From Phoronis ovalis (Eukaryota; Phoronida; Phoronidae), in assembly GCA_028565635.1 (NCBI GenBank), contig JAOXYB010050902.1:1-11710 (forward strand): 11,710 bases of DNA. Direction: 5' to 3'. A model generated the notes under the pieces. That model saw only the letters and a list, made by a program, of their open reading frames with translations. It ran no database searches and was not told the DNA's origin. Below, one piece after another: positions 1 through 9,702 of the stretch (positions are counted from its first letter, which is position 1; every line of letters begins with the position of its first letter). The position numbers and the translations under genes were made by a program.

Positions 1-1307
1 TATATCCAGAGAAACACGTTTTCCCTAACGTTTTTACTGAAGTCATTCAGCCACTTATGGATTCACTAGTAGATGTGATAGTTTGTAATTTAAGTTTGTA
101 GTGACCATGCAGATGTAAGATTTATTGTTCGTCAATACAATAAAAATGAAAAAGTAAAAAAAAATAAAAAAGGACGATCATTCGTACGTGGTATCTTCAG
201 TATTAGTTTTTGTGCCTTCTTCAACATTAAATGATAATATAAAATAAAAACCATTGATTGGAAGCAAACAAACTGCTCAACACAGTTCTATAAATAAAAT
301 AAAATTCCTAAGTATTGGTATTTAGCTTCCGTCAATATTTGGTATGTAGTCACCATGGTAACAATATGCTTACTGTTCTATTTAAAATTTTAGATTTAGA
401 TTTCCGTAAAAGGAATTTATGTATCCCATGTGGAAACTTTGAATGCATTGGTTCGTATAGTGTTATGGGGGGCATACATAACAGGTATTTGCGCGACTAA
501 AAGATTAAAGTCGCAAGCATGACTTACTAGTTACAATTCCCGGAAAAAGATCCTGTAGAAACTACACAGTTCCAAATAATAAACAATTAATACTCCTCAC
601 TCGCAGCTTCGTTAAGATATAAAACATCTTTTTACGAAATCTAGATGTAAAATTCTTAATAGAAAAGTAAGCATTTATCTCAGCAAGCAAGCATCTACAG
701 ACATGAAACTGATACTTGAATACTTTTCAAAACAGCGCGTATGAACGCACATGAAAAGGGTAGGGGTGCAAACTACAAATAATCAATAGTAACCACACAT
801 GAATTTTTCTACTGTCTTTGATATTATGAATATATTTGTTACTGTGTTTGTATAGATGTTTAAATAAGTATACTATGCTATCTGACGGTATAAATATGAA
901 TTATATATATTAGGCTGAAATATCAAATTTTAAATTTTGAACAGATGCATGATATTATATTATATCATACCATATCTGATCACGAGGCATGTACACACAC
1001 CAGACTTGAGAAACCTTAACCTTAACACTACACCTCTCATTCAAGATTACCGGCCATGCAAGGCGAGTTAATTTTGCGCTATTGACTAAAATGGTAATGG
1101 TGGTATACATAATTTATCTGCATATTTAAAAAATATAATAATTAAATAAATATACTTCTATAGATATACAAACTTAGTAGAATGTTCATGAATATCCTCA
1201 AGTATAGTCGGAAATGCGACCGACCTGCACACCATATGTGCATTAAAAATTGGGTGTTTTCATAGTTCTGCGAAATGACATCTGAATAATTAATACAATG
1301 TATCAGA
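1..1307. other. AT-rich non-coding stretch, no gene seen
   Basis: No open frame here shows a recognisable domain, a signal peptide or convincing splice sites. The longest frame (315-500, plus, 61 codons) opens on a GTG and has no family resemblance. The sequence is AT-rich with A runs near 150-170 and AT-rich imperfect palindromes around 900-965. No element boundary could be defined. It is probably intergenic, or intronic to something outside the window. Confidence 0.6.
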
Positions 1308-1561
1308 GTTGTGACCTGATCCCCAGGGAAAGGCAGTCAATATGAAAGTGGGTACGCGTGTTCCAACAAAATTTCGCGCAAAAGGGTATGATTTTCGAAC
1401 CGATGGGTCTGTTTTTTGGCTAAAATCACGAAAAGGGGTGTTTTTTTCGGAGGTGTGACACAATTCGCAGAATTTCACTTCGTTAGGGGCTTTTTTGAAA
1501 AGCCATGTTGGAACATTGGTACCAACTTTCATATTGACAGCCCCCCGGGCCTGGTCACCAC
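1308..1561. mobile_element. MITE-like element with imperfect terminal inverted repeats
   Basis: The two ends are imperfect inverted copies: the left arm is about 1308-1368 and the right arm about 1506-1561. The best core is a perfect 14-base match, GTCAATATGAAAGT at 1336-1349 against its reverse complement at 1525-1538. Further matches run outward through GTGACC and inward through GTTCCAACA. An ATGTAT occurs just outside each end (near 1298 and 1575) and could be a target-site duplication, but it is weak. About 140 bp lie between the arms, so there is no room for a transposase. Open frames across it (1290-1532 minus, 1416-1634 plus) read through the palindromic ends and match no protein I know. 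It is most likely a non-autonomous DNA transposon or a fragment of one; the family is not identified. Confidence 0.6.
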
Positions 1562-2681
1562 CTTAAAGCGATGTATGATAGGATCAATATCATGCAAGAA
1601 GAATTACACTTTACATTCTGTTTTAGACATGTGACTTTGTGACATGCCTTCCCCGTCTAACCTAATCCTAGGGGGGGTCATCTGTGTAAAGGGTGGATCC
1701 ATAAGCGCAAACATAGATTTTTAAAAAAGCCCCTAAATGCGTAGCCTAATGTTCTTTCTTGGTAAAAATCAATAGTGATTCAATTTAACACAATACTGTA
1801 ATCTGTACTAACAATTATAATAATTATTTGATACCATTTTGCAATTGCATTCAATAACTTTAAACTACTTGAAGCCTTAAGGGTTAGAGTCACGTTATAA
1901 ACTAAAATAAAGTATTAAGTGGATTATTGTAGTACGAGTTTGAACAATGCAAACCAGGCCACTTATTAAAACATGCACACTCTGTGTAAGTATTAAAAGC
2001 AACATTGCAAACAATACATAAAAGTCAGGTCGCCATTAAAATAGCTTCAAGAAGTAATTGAATATCTTCAATACATGTTGGCCTTGGAAAACGAATACAC
2101 CTTAATATTTTAATCGAATGTGTTAGTGGTATGAAGCCAATTACTGTTACTTAGATCCCACTTGATCTAGGAATTGGAAATACAAATCAACATAAATGCT
2201 GAACTCCATCAAAAGTATAACATGTACAGTATGTACATAAACTGAATCCATAGTAATTTTGAAAGTGCTTGTTTACTTTTTGATATTTGAAGCCATATAT
2301 TATATTACTGTAATGCCTGCGGAATGATCGCAGGAGTACCTGAATTCCTTAAAAAAATTTAGTGAATATAATATTTGCGTAATACTGTTAATCTGGTAAT
2401 CATAATACACAATATGAGCTATAGATGTGTGCTTTCCTTTTCGGCAGTTTTATCCCTGTACTTGTATTTCATGCATGGCTGTTCCAGCCACCCCCTCCCC
2501 CCCAATGCTACATACATGTGCAAACCAAGCATACCTTCAATAGGAAGCTTATCAAATTAAAAGTAATTGGTAGGTTTTGAATTTTTTCCTATTGATATGA
2601 TATATACTTAATATATAATACATGTGCTCAAAAGGTTCTTTTTTTAATTTTGTTTCCTGAATTTATAAAGTCAGATACATT
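1562..2681. other. Non-coding stretch, no gene seen
   Basis: No supported gene. AAAAAAGCCCCTAA at 1723-1736 is the exact reverse complement of 1483-1496 inside the MITE-like element, so a related repeat fragment may lie downstream of it. A small hairpin, CCTGCG/CGCAGG with a 7-base loop, is at 2316-2334. The frame at 2375-2560 is short, compositionally biased (a run of C near 2492-2502) and unrecognised. Confidence 0.55.
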
Positions 2682-2735
2682 TATAGTATAATTGACTGAC
2701 AGTTTGCATATAGTATAATTGACTGACAGTTTGCA
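2682..2735. repeat. Perfect 27-bp tandem duplication (two copies)
   Basis: Positions 2682-2708 and 2709-2735 are identical, each starting TATAGTATAATTG and ending CAGTTTGCA. The copies abut with no spacer and no mismatch. Perfect identity suggests a recent slippage or duplication event. It is not part of a longer array: the sequence diverges immediately on both sides. Confidence 0.95.
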
Positions 2736-3639
2736 CCTATATAAAAACAGGAAGTAGAGGGTAAATCAACTGATAGAACAGCTGGGAGAAGACTCTATGC
2801 AATTGACCAATTATGCTCAGAATCCGGGCTTAGAATTCCTTTGAACTTTGAAAAAAGAAAATGATCTGAAAAATGATTACGACATCCGGGGGATTACATA
2901 CATGTATATTAATTATTACTACCTAAATTTTAGTTTCCAAACATAATAATAATTAATTATGGTTAGTTCTATTTTATATGTAAGTTAAATAAATATGGGT
3001 TTGTTTATCGAGTGTCTTTGATATTCTGTGTTCGAATCCCTGTATCTGGCCCAGGACATCAGTTTAAAATGTAAATTAACGACACCTGTGTTTCAAAAAT
3101 TCTAACTGAATAGTTTTTTTCTTCCACCTTGATATCTACATAGATTGGTGTGTTTTTTCCTTATTCTATTTTTTATATATAAATCTAGGTAGAAACGAGC
3201 GGTCGATATAAATACGTACGGCTTGGCAATCTGGTTATGTAAATTCACGGACTAACATGTGACTGTCAATTGTCCAATAAGAACACAGTATCAAATTAAG
3301 GTATGTAATAATTATCTATAAACTTCTAGAAATTAATATTTATTGATAATTGATAAAAACAAATCCTCTGCATATTTTATGTTATTGCCACAGTAAAATG
3401 TTTAATATATAGTTTATTCATAAAATGTTTTCAGATGTTTTTCAACTAATTACTGCATACGAATAAACCGGAAATTTATTGTTGGAATCAGTAGTACCAT
3501 ATTTCAACGCCGATGTTCGATATTTAACTACTTTAGAGTGACAGATTTCCTGTACGTGTTAACAGCCAAGCTGTACATTTTTGGTCTTCTGATTGTTAGA
3601 TCCTAGGATACCAAGATATTGCCGGGTTTCAAGAGAAAG
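2736..3639 (+). other. Upstream region and probable 5' UTR of the PAN-domain gene
   Basis: This stretch precedes the first coding exon. There is no clear TATA box at a fixed distance from a recognisable start; AT-rich candidates (near 3405 and 3518) cannot be told from background. An in-frame TAG at 3604-3606, twelve codons before the ATG at 3640, closes the reading frame upstream. A pyrimidine-containing stretch ending in AG at 3600, and another AG at 3606, could be 3' splice sites, so a separate upstream 5' UTR exon is possible. GTTCGAATCCC at 3030-3040 resembles a tRNA-type B box, but no A box or tRNA fold was found with it. Confidence 0.4.
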
Positions 3640-3976
3640 ATGGGAAAATTCGTAAAGGTTGTAACTTTATTACTGTACCTTAATATTTTGAGAACGTGCT
3701 GTTCAGTTTTGTTTTATCAACTTCCCGGGTATAAATTTTCTGGAGCTGTTACTTCAAATACAGTTAATATGACAAAATCGAGATGTACCCAAACGTGCGT
3801 GTCCCATGCAAGAAACGGAGAATGTCTTGGCGTTAATTTTGTGTCAGAGAATGAGCCGCAATTGGGAACTTGTGAAGTCAACAATGCTGGTTCAACATTG
3901 GTTGCTGATGCTAGCGCTGTAGCTATAGTAAGAGTGGATTCCAATGCAACAGATTTTGCAGGTCAACGAATAGCAG
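3640..3976 (+). CDS. Exon 1: signal peptide plus first PAN/apple-like domain of a secreted modular protein
   Basis: The ATG at 3640 is chosen because it is the first ATG after the in-frame stop at 3604, has A at -3 and G at +4, and opens a textbook signal peptide. Residues 1-22 are a basic start, a hydrophobic core (VVTLLLYLNIL) and a small-residue end, with likely cleavage after TCCS. Residues 23-112 fit a PAN/apple-like module: an aromatic/Gly start (YQLPGYKF), then C49-x3-C53, C62, a GVNF strand, C78-E-V, and a closing hydrophobic strand AVAIVRV. N-glycosylation sequons are NMT (43) and NAT (102). The open frame runs on to 4005, but CAG|GTAATG at 3976/3977 is a good donor, and phase 1 there matches the acceptor of exon 2. 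PAN domains bind proteins or carbohydrates in secreted and surface proteins; the ligand here is unknown. Partial gene, 5' exon. Confidence 0.75.
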
Positions 3977-4554
3977 GTAATGTCAATGATTTCATTCAAT
4001 TGTAAAGTTCTTTGCAATCGCATTACGTACTCGGGACAAGATGCATTTCGAATGTGTATCAGGTCTGACAAAGATGTGGTGTCAAAATTAGCTTTGTTCG
4101 TACATTAAAAAAATTATATTTCATTAGAAGTTATCCCGTTAACGTTGCGTCTGATACTCGCACATCACCGCGTAACATTGGCGTTGTATATGGTACAAGG
4201 ACGCAGTTGGTTTTCCCATCCACTTCTATAGTAAATTCATATGATTTAAATCATTATAAAAATTTCCCAAACATTGTGCGAAGAACATGATCGGTTAAGA
4301 ACTGAAGATTATTATGTATACTACTCCCACTTAATTTTTCGTGCAGTCATGTGCACCAAAACATTTTGCTATTCCACTATGTAGACTACCCCCAGGAAAA
4401 TGCAACCTAACAACTGAAAAATTCATAGCTTTGCCCTAGCTCAATATAATCCTATCAACTTTTGGTTTACTTTACTTTAAAAAGCTAATATTAGTTTCAA
4501 TCTCTTGTACAGTGATTTCCCTTTCACACAGAAACAAACAAAAAAGCCAGTGCT
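3977..4554. other. 5' part of intron 1, nothing recognised
   Basis: This follows the donor of exon 1. The exon 1 frame continues only to a TAA at 4003-4005. No repeats with definable ends and no coding signature were seen up to the left arm of the inverted repeat. Confidence 0.5.
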
Positions 4555-4888
4555 GTAGCAACCACTGGTGTAATGAAGTTGCAATTATTACATTTTGCAA
4601 TGTAACGACATACTGTTTTGTTGCTAAATGTAATATAATTATTTTATTACGTTTTGACATGGGATTTTGTTGCAAAATGTAATGATTATTACATTTTGCA
4701 ATGTTGCTTGTTTCAAAATGTAGTAATTATTAAGTTTTGGCACCCGCTGCTACATTTTATTACAAAATGAAATGTTATAGTCTAGTGTTGATTGTTTATA
4801 TGGCAATTAATGACTTTCTCTTTTTGTAATTTCTATTAAACATGTTTCAGTAAGCCTTATTTTTGCAAATATAAAAGTTTAAGACAAG
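4555..4888 (+). repeat. Left arm of a long imperfect inverted repeat
   Basis: This arm matches the reverse complement of 7904-8164. The outermost 20 bases (4555-4574, starting GTAGCAACCACTGG) are perfectly inverted at 8145-8164. Similarity then continues with indels to about 4888, including the stretches CATTTTATTACAAAA, TATAGTCTA, ACATGTTTCAGTAAGCC and AAGACAAG. This arm is about 70 bases longer because its hairpin-rich middle (4580-4750) holds an extra unit. One near-perfect hairpin lies at 4670-4701: a 14-bp stem TTGCAAAATGTAAT and a GATT loop. No protein is encoded. Confidence 0.85.
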
Positions 4889-6354
4889 TTATATCAGGGA
4901 TAACATACCTGGGGAAGGGGAATTGTTAACCTTGGGCTATTGCTGGAAATTATAGGTTGATACATGTTCAACTTTAATATTAGCACATTGGGCAGATGTA
5001 CTTTTTGATGCTTTTGTATTATTTTATTAGAGTTGCTCCTATAAGGAAGCAATTAACCTATTGATTTTGTACGAATTATTTCTTTTTTTCCAATTTTCAG
5101 CGAGTTATAATCTTTTTTGAAGAAATAGGCTAACTTCACAACTGTTTATGCTGCAAGATTCAAGATTGACTTGTAACAATTGCTTGGCCCAGAAATCAAT
5201 TGGTCATTTATATTTCAGAGGTAGATTCGGTTGTCTCTCTTTGAAATTACACACTGATTTTTTTCAAAATAAATGCCATTTTCCCGATCTTTTCCGCAGA
5301 TTTTTGAATGCGTTGTTGAGTGATGCCACTCATGTTTTGCACAAAGCTAAAACAATAACGACTCCCTATACACTTAAATACGCAATATTCTGCAAATTAT
5401 GTGATACAGAAAACAAACAATGTTATTGGATATGACAAATACTCTGATACTGAAGTTCATTGTCTTATTATGGCACAAAGTAGAAAATGCTACTTTTCAA
5501 TGTAATTGAATATATTGCATGATTTAATAGTGACTCAGATTCATGACATATGGTCACTGATATATTTAATTTTTATGTGTAAAAGAACAACCGAATTTAT
5601 AAATATTTTAAAATAAATGATGTGCATGTCTGGCCTGGAAGTTGGATTTAAGAATGGAAACTTAACGAATTAAATTTCTTGCAATTAAACGAGACTCATT
5701 AAGCTAGATCCCCAGTTAGTGGAGAACCCGTAAAGCAGTTGGACGCCGCATCATCAACAGCTGCTGTTTGTTTTTAATTGGCAAAAGCTGGAAAACTCTC
5801 CGGACTATATTTTGGCAGCATTACCACCGATTGTTTCTTTCAAATTCCATGTACATTTATAAGTAAAAAATAAAACATTTCCCTGTTTGCAATGATATGA
5901 AATTTGAGAGTCAGGGTTGTTGCAGTATAGTAAATTGTAAATACATATAAATATTTAACTGGTTATCTGTTTCTTTGTGCAAGAAAATCCCTTATGAGTT
6001 GGTTGCCAATGACTCAAATAACTGTATTTAATATTTTCCTGTTGAAAATTTATTATATATACATTTTCAGATATGAGTCTTTTGTATTTTATTGATGTTA
6101 GGTAACATCAGTTTATCAGTCACTGCCATTGGCATAAAATATAATACACTACATGCAGTGTGTAAATATATGCACGAAGAAACTGACCGTATATTGAACC
6201 CGGGGTATTGAATTATTAAGATAAATATTGATTTAGATTCATGACATATGTTCATGATTATAATTCTGCGCGTTCTTCAAATTTCAATTTAGTGTTACTT
6301 ATTTGGGATTTTAGAGATTTTACTGAGAAATTGCTTCCAAACTATCCAAATCTG
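4889..6354. other. Interval between the inverted-repeat arms, first half; no gene recognised
   Basis: The longest frame, 5148-5435 (plus, 95 codons), opens on an ATG at 5148 but matches no family I know, and its codon content looks like background. I see no transposase, integrase or reverse-transcriptase motif, so if this lies inside a transposon it is non-autonomous or very decayed. A 16-base word (AGATTCATGACATATG) occurs at 5537-5552 and again at 6235-6250 with loosely similar, partly palindromic surroundings. Confidence 0.5.
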
Positions 6355-6410
6355 AGACTTATTTGACCTGATGAAACCACTGCGGTGAAACACGTCCAAT
6401 ATGAATCACT
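6355..6410 (+). ncRNA. Hammerhead-ribozyme-like motif (type I, minimal helix III), probably retroelement-derived
   Basis: On the plus strand the conserved core elements occur in the right order and spacing. CTGATGA (6368-6374) is followed by a 3-bp helix II, ACC (6376-6378) with GGT (6384-6386) and a 5-base loop. Then come GAAA (6387-6390) and a very short helix III, AC...GT, followed by C at 6396, which would be the cleavage-site base. Hammerheads with this minimal helix III are known from Penelope-like retroelements and related retrozymes. Weak points: helix I is poor (TTG before the core can pair with CAA at 6397-6399 only if two bases, AC, bulge out), and there is an extra A before helix II. 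It may therefore be a decayed, inactive copy. No Penelope-like reverse transcriptase or GIY-YIG endonuclease was seen nearby. Confidence 0.45.
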
Positions 6411-7903
6411 ATCTGGGATCGCTATACCAAAAATTAAGAGACCTGATCACTAACTATCCAGAGCATAATTTGGCATTAGATAGCCAATAGCAACCATTGT
6501 CTGTAATCCACATACCGAAAATAGTTCCTGGATGCGTATTAATATGTCTTTTTTCTCTTTCTTTTTGTTGTTGCCCCTGGGCAGCTGTATGAACATTTCT
6601 ATTAGAAAGTGGCTTTAATTTCGCACAAAGTGAGAGAAATCATAATTTAAAATTGTTATTTTTTATCAAAATTTGAAGGGATTATATCCAGGCCTAGAAG
6701 GTAACCCAGTTTTGAGTGTATTTTTAGCTAATTCCACCTCGTGGTCTGTGTTTAGAGTTCACAAAAAAGTTAATTGGTTAAGACTGCACGAAAAATCGGG
6801 AGTAGGCATGGGACGTGATTATCTTTATTTGTGACTGAACATAATTTTCCGCGAAGAGTTAGTCTATTTACTAGAAGGGAAAATGTTACTATTGAGGTGG
6901 ATGGGAAAATCAATTGTATCTTTATGCCAATATATACTCTATAACCTATATTTAAAACTTCCAAAAAAAATTTTTTACACAATAAATTTTTCAGACTTAA
7001 CCACACTTGTTACTTAGATGGAATCTGTAGCCCAAATTCTGCTTCATTACTGAAACAACAAGTATTCTTGGGGCCCTAGCTTACCAAAAATATTTTCGAA
7101 CCTACCTCATAATAAGTAACATTATTATATGTAGAATGTATGAAGCTAGCATTATATACCGCACAGATGTGCAATGAAGTTGGTTGTGTATGGTATAATG
7201 GGTTGAGTACGGCTATTACTTTTTCTAGCCCTTCCCCTGCGAGGTCCCCAGAAGCTGAAGGGTAAATGATGTTTTGTGGAACAATTTTTGGCTTTTCCTT
7301 ACACTCCCCTTGTCGTAATTTCTAACCAGTTCCTAAGTAACATTTTATGCCGGGCTGATTTTCACCTGTTACTTGTGCTGAAAACAACAACCTTTTTGCC
7401 AATATTTTAACTAAATATATACCCTTAACGTGGAATGCGCGTTACGCGCTTGGTTGAAAAAAAATATCGTTTCAAGTGCATGATTTTTCGTTCGCGCATG
7501 TGCTCCCAGCATTTGATCCATGTGCCCCCCCCAGGGAATTGGGCTACGCAATTTCCCTCTTATACTAATAAAATGATAATTTCAGTTATATACGTATGAA
7601 CTGTGATGAAACGTTATCTATTATTATTTTACTTAGAATTTTATCTATGTTACTTGAAGTGGGAACAGGGCAATTTCCTTTTAGAGTTCATGTTATTGGT
7701 ATTAACTGATAATATTTTTAGTGAAGCATTTAGCAAAGAATTTGAATGTAAATGAGAATGACGTCAGCTTGCCAAAGGGCCATTATTAGTTTGTCCGGAA
7801 ATTATAGAATATTTCTTATATGTTGTGACTTCTCTAGAGAAACATAAGTTTTTTAACTCAGCTTCCGCCAATTTTTCTGGCTTTTACAGTAAGAAATATA
7901 TTT
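6411..7903. other. Interval between the inverted-repeat arms, second half; no gene recognised
   Basis: No supported coding region. The frame at 6770-7006 (minus, 78 codons) has no recognisable domain. A short GC-rich hairpin, GCGCGT/ACGCGC with a 1-base loop, sits at 7437-7449 in otherwise AT-rich DNA. A C run (7526-7532) and several pyrimidine tracts are present. Anything related to the hammerhead-like motif upstream could not be delimited. Confidence 0.5.
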
Positions 7904-8164
7904 CTTGCCTTAAGCTTTTCCCTTTGCATAAATATGGCTTACTGAAACATGTTCTAGTAAAAATCTTAAAAGAGAGAAAGTTACTAATGCCACATAAACA
8001 ATCAAAAGTAGACTATAAAGTTTCTTTTTGTAATAAAATGGGGATGCTGGTGTCAAAATGTAATAATTATTTTTATTACACTTTGCAATGAAACAATATG
8101 TAATTTCATTGCAAAATGTACTAATTATTACATTTTGCAACTTTATTACACCAGTGGTTGCTAC
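7904..8164 (-). repeat. Right arm of the long imperfect inverted repeat
   Basis: Its reverse complement aligns with 4555-4888. The outer 20 bases, ending at 8164, are an exact inverted match. The inner end is at CTTGCCTTAAGC (7904-7915), which corresponds to the left-arm AAGACAAG end. The middle contains a hairpin at 8109-8140 with 12-bp arms TTGCAAAATGTA/TACATTTTGCAA, plus a decayed second unit at about 8054-8098. Open frames here (7825-8091 plus, 7910-8140 minus) are by-products of the repeat. Confidence 0.85.
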
Positions 8165-8853
8165 ACAGCGCGAAAGAGGAAAAAAGAAAAAATCATCAAT
8201 TTAAAGTTGACGGACTACTTCCAACAGGGCCAGCCTGTGCGCCACCAATGCGGTTACATCAATTGTGACCTTGTGCCATATACATATATTTCGTTCTAAG
8301 ACCGACATGGCTTTCAAGCTATCAGTAAAATTAGAAATAAATGAATTAATTTTGATTTTATGTGATTTTTATATCGTGACGTTGAGTTATAGTATAGCAA
8401 TACGCTCCTGTTATGTTACTTGTTTTCGAGGAAATGGTTAACGAGTATTCGAGATATGCAAATGTGAGCATGCAGGCGCATATTTACATACTATGTGTTC
8501 TTGTATATTCACAAGCATACTTTAATAGATGAGTAGCTTTTATGTAAATGTAAATGCTATTAACATTTTACTGGCAGTGGATAAAGTTACACTGTCAAAA
8601 GTAACAAATGCACAAGATAACACTATACACAACAATGCATTCAAAGTTTTCACTCAGAATTTATGCGCAGGATCATAACTTATTTGCTTACTATTGGAAA
8701 AGTAGTCATGGTTTTTCCAAATCCTAAGTTAACATATGTTTTAGTTTGTTCTATAAGTTTTACAAAAGATTGCTACGTATTATTGCCTTTATGCATACCG
8801 ACGCGTCGTAACTGTGAACAACTAGTTTTCATGCACATGTACATTACATTATA
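8165..8853. other. Intron 1 segment, nothing recognised
   Basis: This lies between the right inverted-repeat arm and the next repeat boundary. The frame at 8663-8857 (plus, 64 codons) starts on an alternative codon and resembles nothing known to me. No defined repeat ends were seen. Confidence 0.45.
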
Positions 8854-9039
8854 CTAGCCGATACCCGTAAAATTACGGGCAATAATGAGGGTTACATAAA
8901 ATTGGAATAGCTATCTAACTGAACAATCTGGAGTGAAAAGGGAGAAATAAGATATGCAGAAAATAAAATGTTTACTTTTAAATAATGTTTATTGAGCGAT
9001 ACAGATAATATGCCTCCGACCTTTCAAACAGTCATTTAA
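8854..9039 (-). repeat. Probable end of an interspersed repeat with a terminal hairpin
   Basis: The sequence changes character at CTAGCCGATACCCGT. A hairpin with 7-bp arms, CCCGTAA (8864-8870) and TTACGGG (8873-8879), with a 2-base loop, lies right at this edge. On the minus strand a short frame ends at the stop complementary to 8989-8991 and reads NDCLKGRRHIICIAQ before it; I cannot assign this to a family and it may be untranslated. CTAGCCGAxxCCG-like ends with a hairpin are common on dispersed repeats in invertebrate genomes, so a 3' element end on the minus strand is the likeliest reading. The right limit is arbitrary: A-rich sequence follows to about 9170. Confidence 0.35.
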
Positions 9040-9168
9040 CACAACAATACAAACAACATAACAATATAAATAACCGTTCTAACAATTGTTCAAACATAAG
9101 AAAACAATAAAACAAAAAACAAAAAACTTTAATACAAAAAACGCACCTCATAGAAATATAAAAAATAA

Positions 9169-9702
9169 GATAACACTATTAGTAAAAAAATATACAGACA
9201 TAGATTATATACAAAAAATCCAATCTCGTTTTTCTATAAAATTTTGGTAGATAAAACATTTATAAAACCTTATATACAATGCACGTGGACTTGTATTTTT
9301 GGAAGCATACATTGAAGGAAAGTCGATTGTTTTCGGGTGAAAAATATGAGAGACAAAAAACTAGCAGAATTCAATTTTAAATTATTACACGAAATATTGT
9401 CGTCTGGAGCAGTAGTGGGTAGATGGAATAAAAATGTAAGTCACACATGTGCCTACTGTTCTTGTTACGAAAATACAAAACACATTTTACATGAGTGTCT
9501 TAGAATCCAAAATATATGGAAAATTGTTGGAAGTCAACTGTATCTTCGAAATTTTAAATGGAAACATATAGTTATAGGTTTCAATGAAAAGAAAAATTTA
9601 ACAAAATGGAGAAATTTGGTTATATCTCTAGTGGCATTGTTCATTCAGAATGAATGGACAAAACATTCCGAGAATGATGAAGAATTTAAACATTTGGATT
9701 AA
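9169..9702 (+). pseudogene. 5'-truncated LINE: C-terminal end of a non-LTR reverse-transcriptase ORF
   Basis: The open stretch 9316-9702 encodes the C-terminal region typical of non-LTR retrotransposon polyproteins downstream of the reverse transcriptase (zf-RVT type). KKLAEFNFKLLHEIL is followed by a tryptophan, then a zinc-knuckle-like C-x2-C-x7-H-x4-C (first Cys codon 9448, last 9496), then IQNIW and WKHIVIGF, with the stop TAA at 9700-9702. In the same frame an earlier stretch (9169-9312, with SFFYKILVDK and KPYIQ) looks like the preceding segment, interrupted by a TGA at 9313-9315. Everything upstream (endonuclease, catalytic RT) is missing. It is a dead-on-arrival or decayed insertion, in the same orientation as the host gene. 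The exact LINE clade is not determined. The first in-frame ATG (9346) is probably not a true start. Confidence 0.8.

Noticed and set aside
11-20. GAAACACGTT near the window start as a second hammerhead tail
   Set aside because: No CTGATGA or helix II is visible before it within the window.
1290-1634. Overlapping open frames on both strands (1290-1532 minus, 1416-1634 plus)
   Set aside because: They lie across the palindromic MITE-like element and share mirrored peptide ends produced by its inverted repeats; no domain resemblance.
3030-3040. tRNA or tRNA-derived SINE, from a B-box-like GTTCGAATCCC
   Set aside because: No A box at the right distance, no cloverleaf, no SINE tail; an isolated 11-base match is not enough.
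3619-3639. Start of the gene at the TTG at 3619
   Set aside because: Animal nuclear genes start at ATG; the ATG at 3640 has a good context and leads directly into a signal peptide.
3717-3944. 75-codon minus-strand frame across exon 1
   Set aside because: Antisense shadow of the PAN-domain exon.
5148-5435. 95-codon frame opening on an ATG, with several cysteines
   Set aside because: No recognised motif, no splice context, and it lies within repeat-derived intron sequence; cysteine spacing does not match PAN or zinc-finger patterns.
7825-8140. Open frames on both strands in the right inverted-repeat arm
   Set aside because: Low-complexity repeat translation; the equivalent frames are not kept in the other arm.
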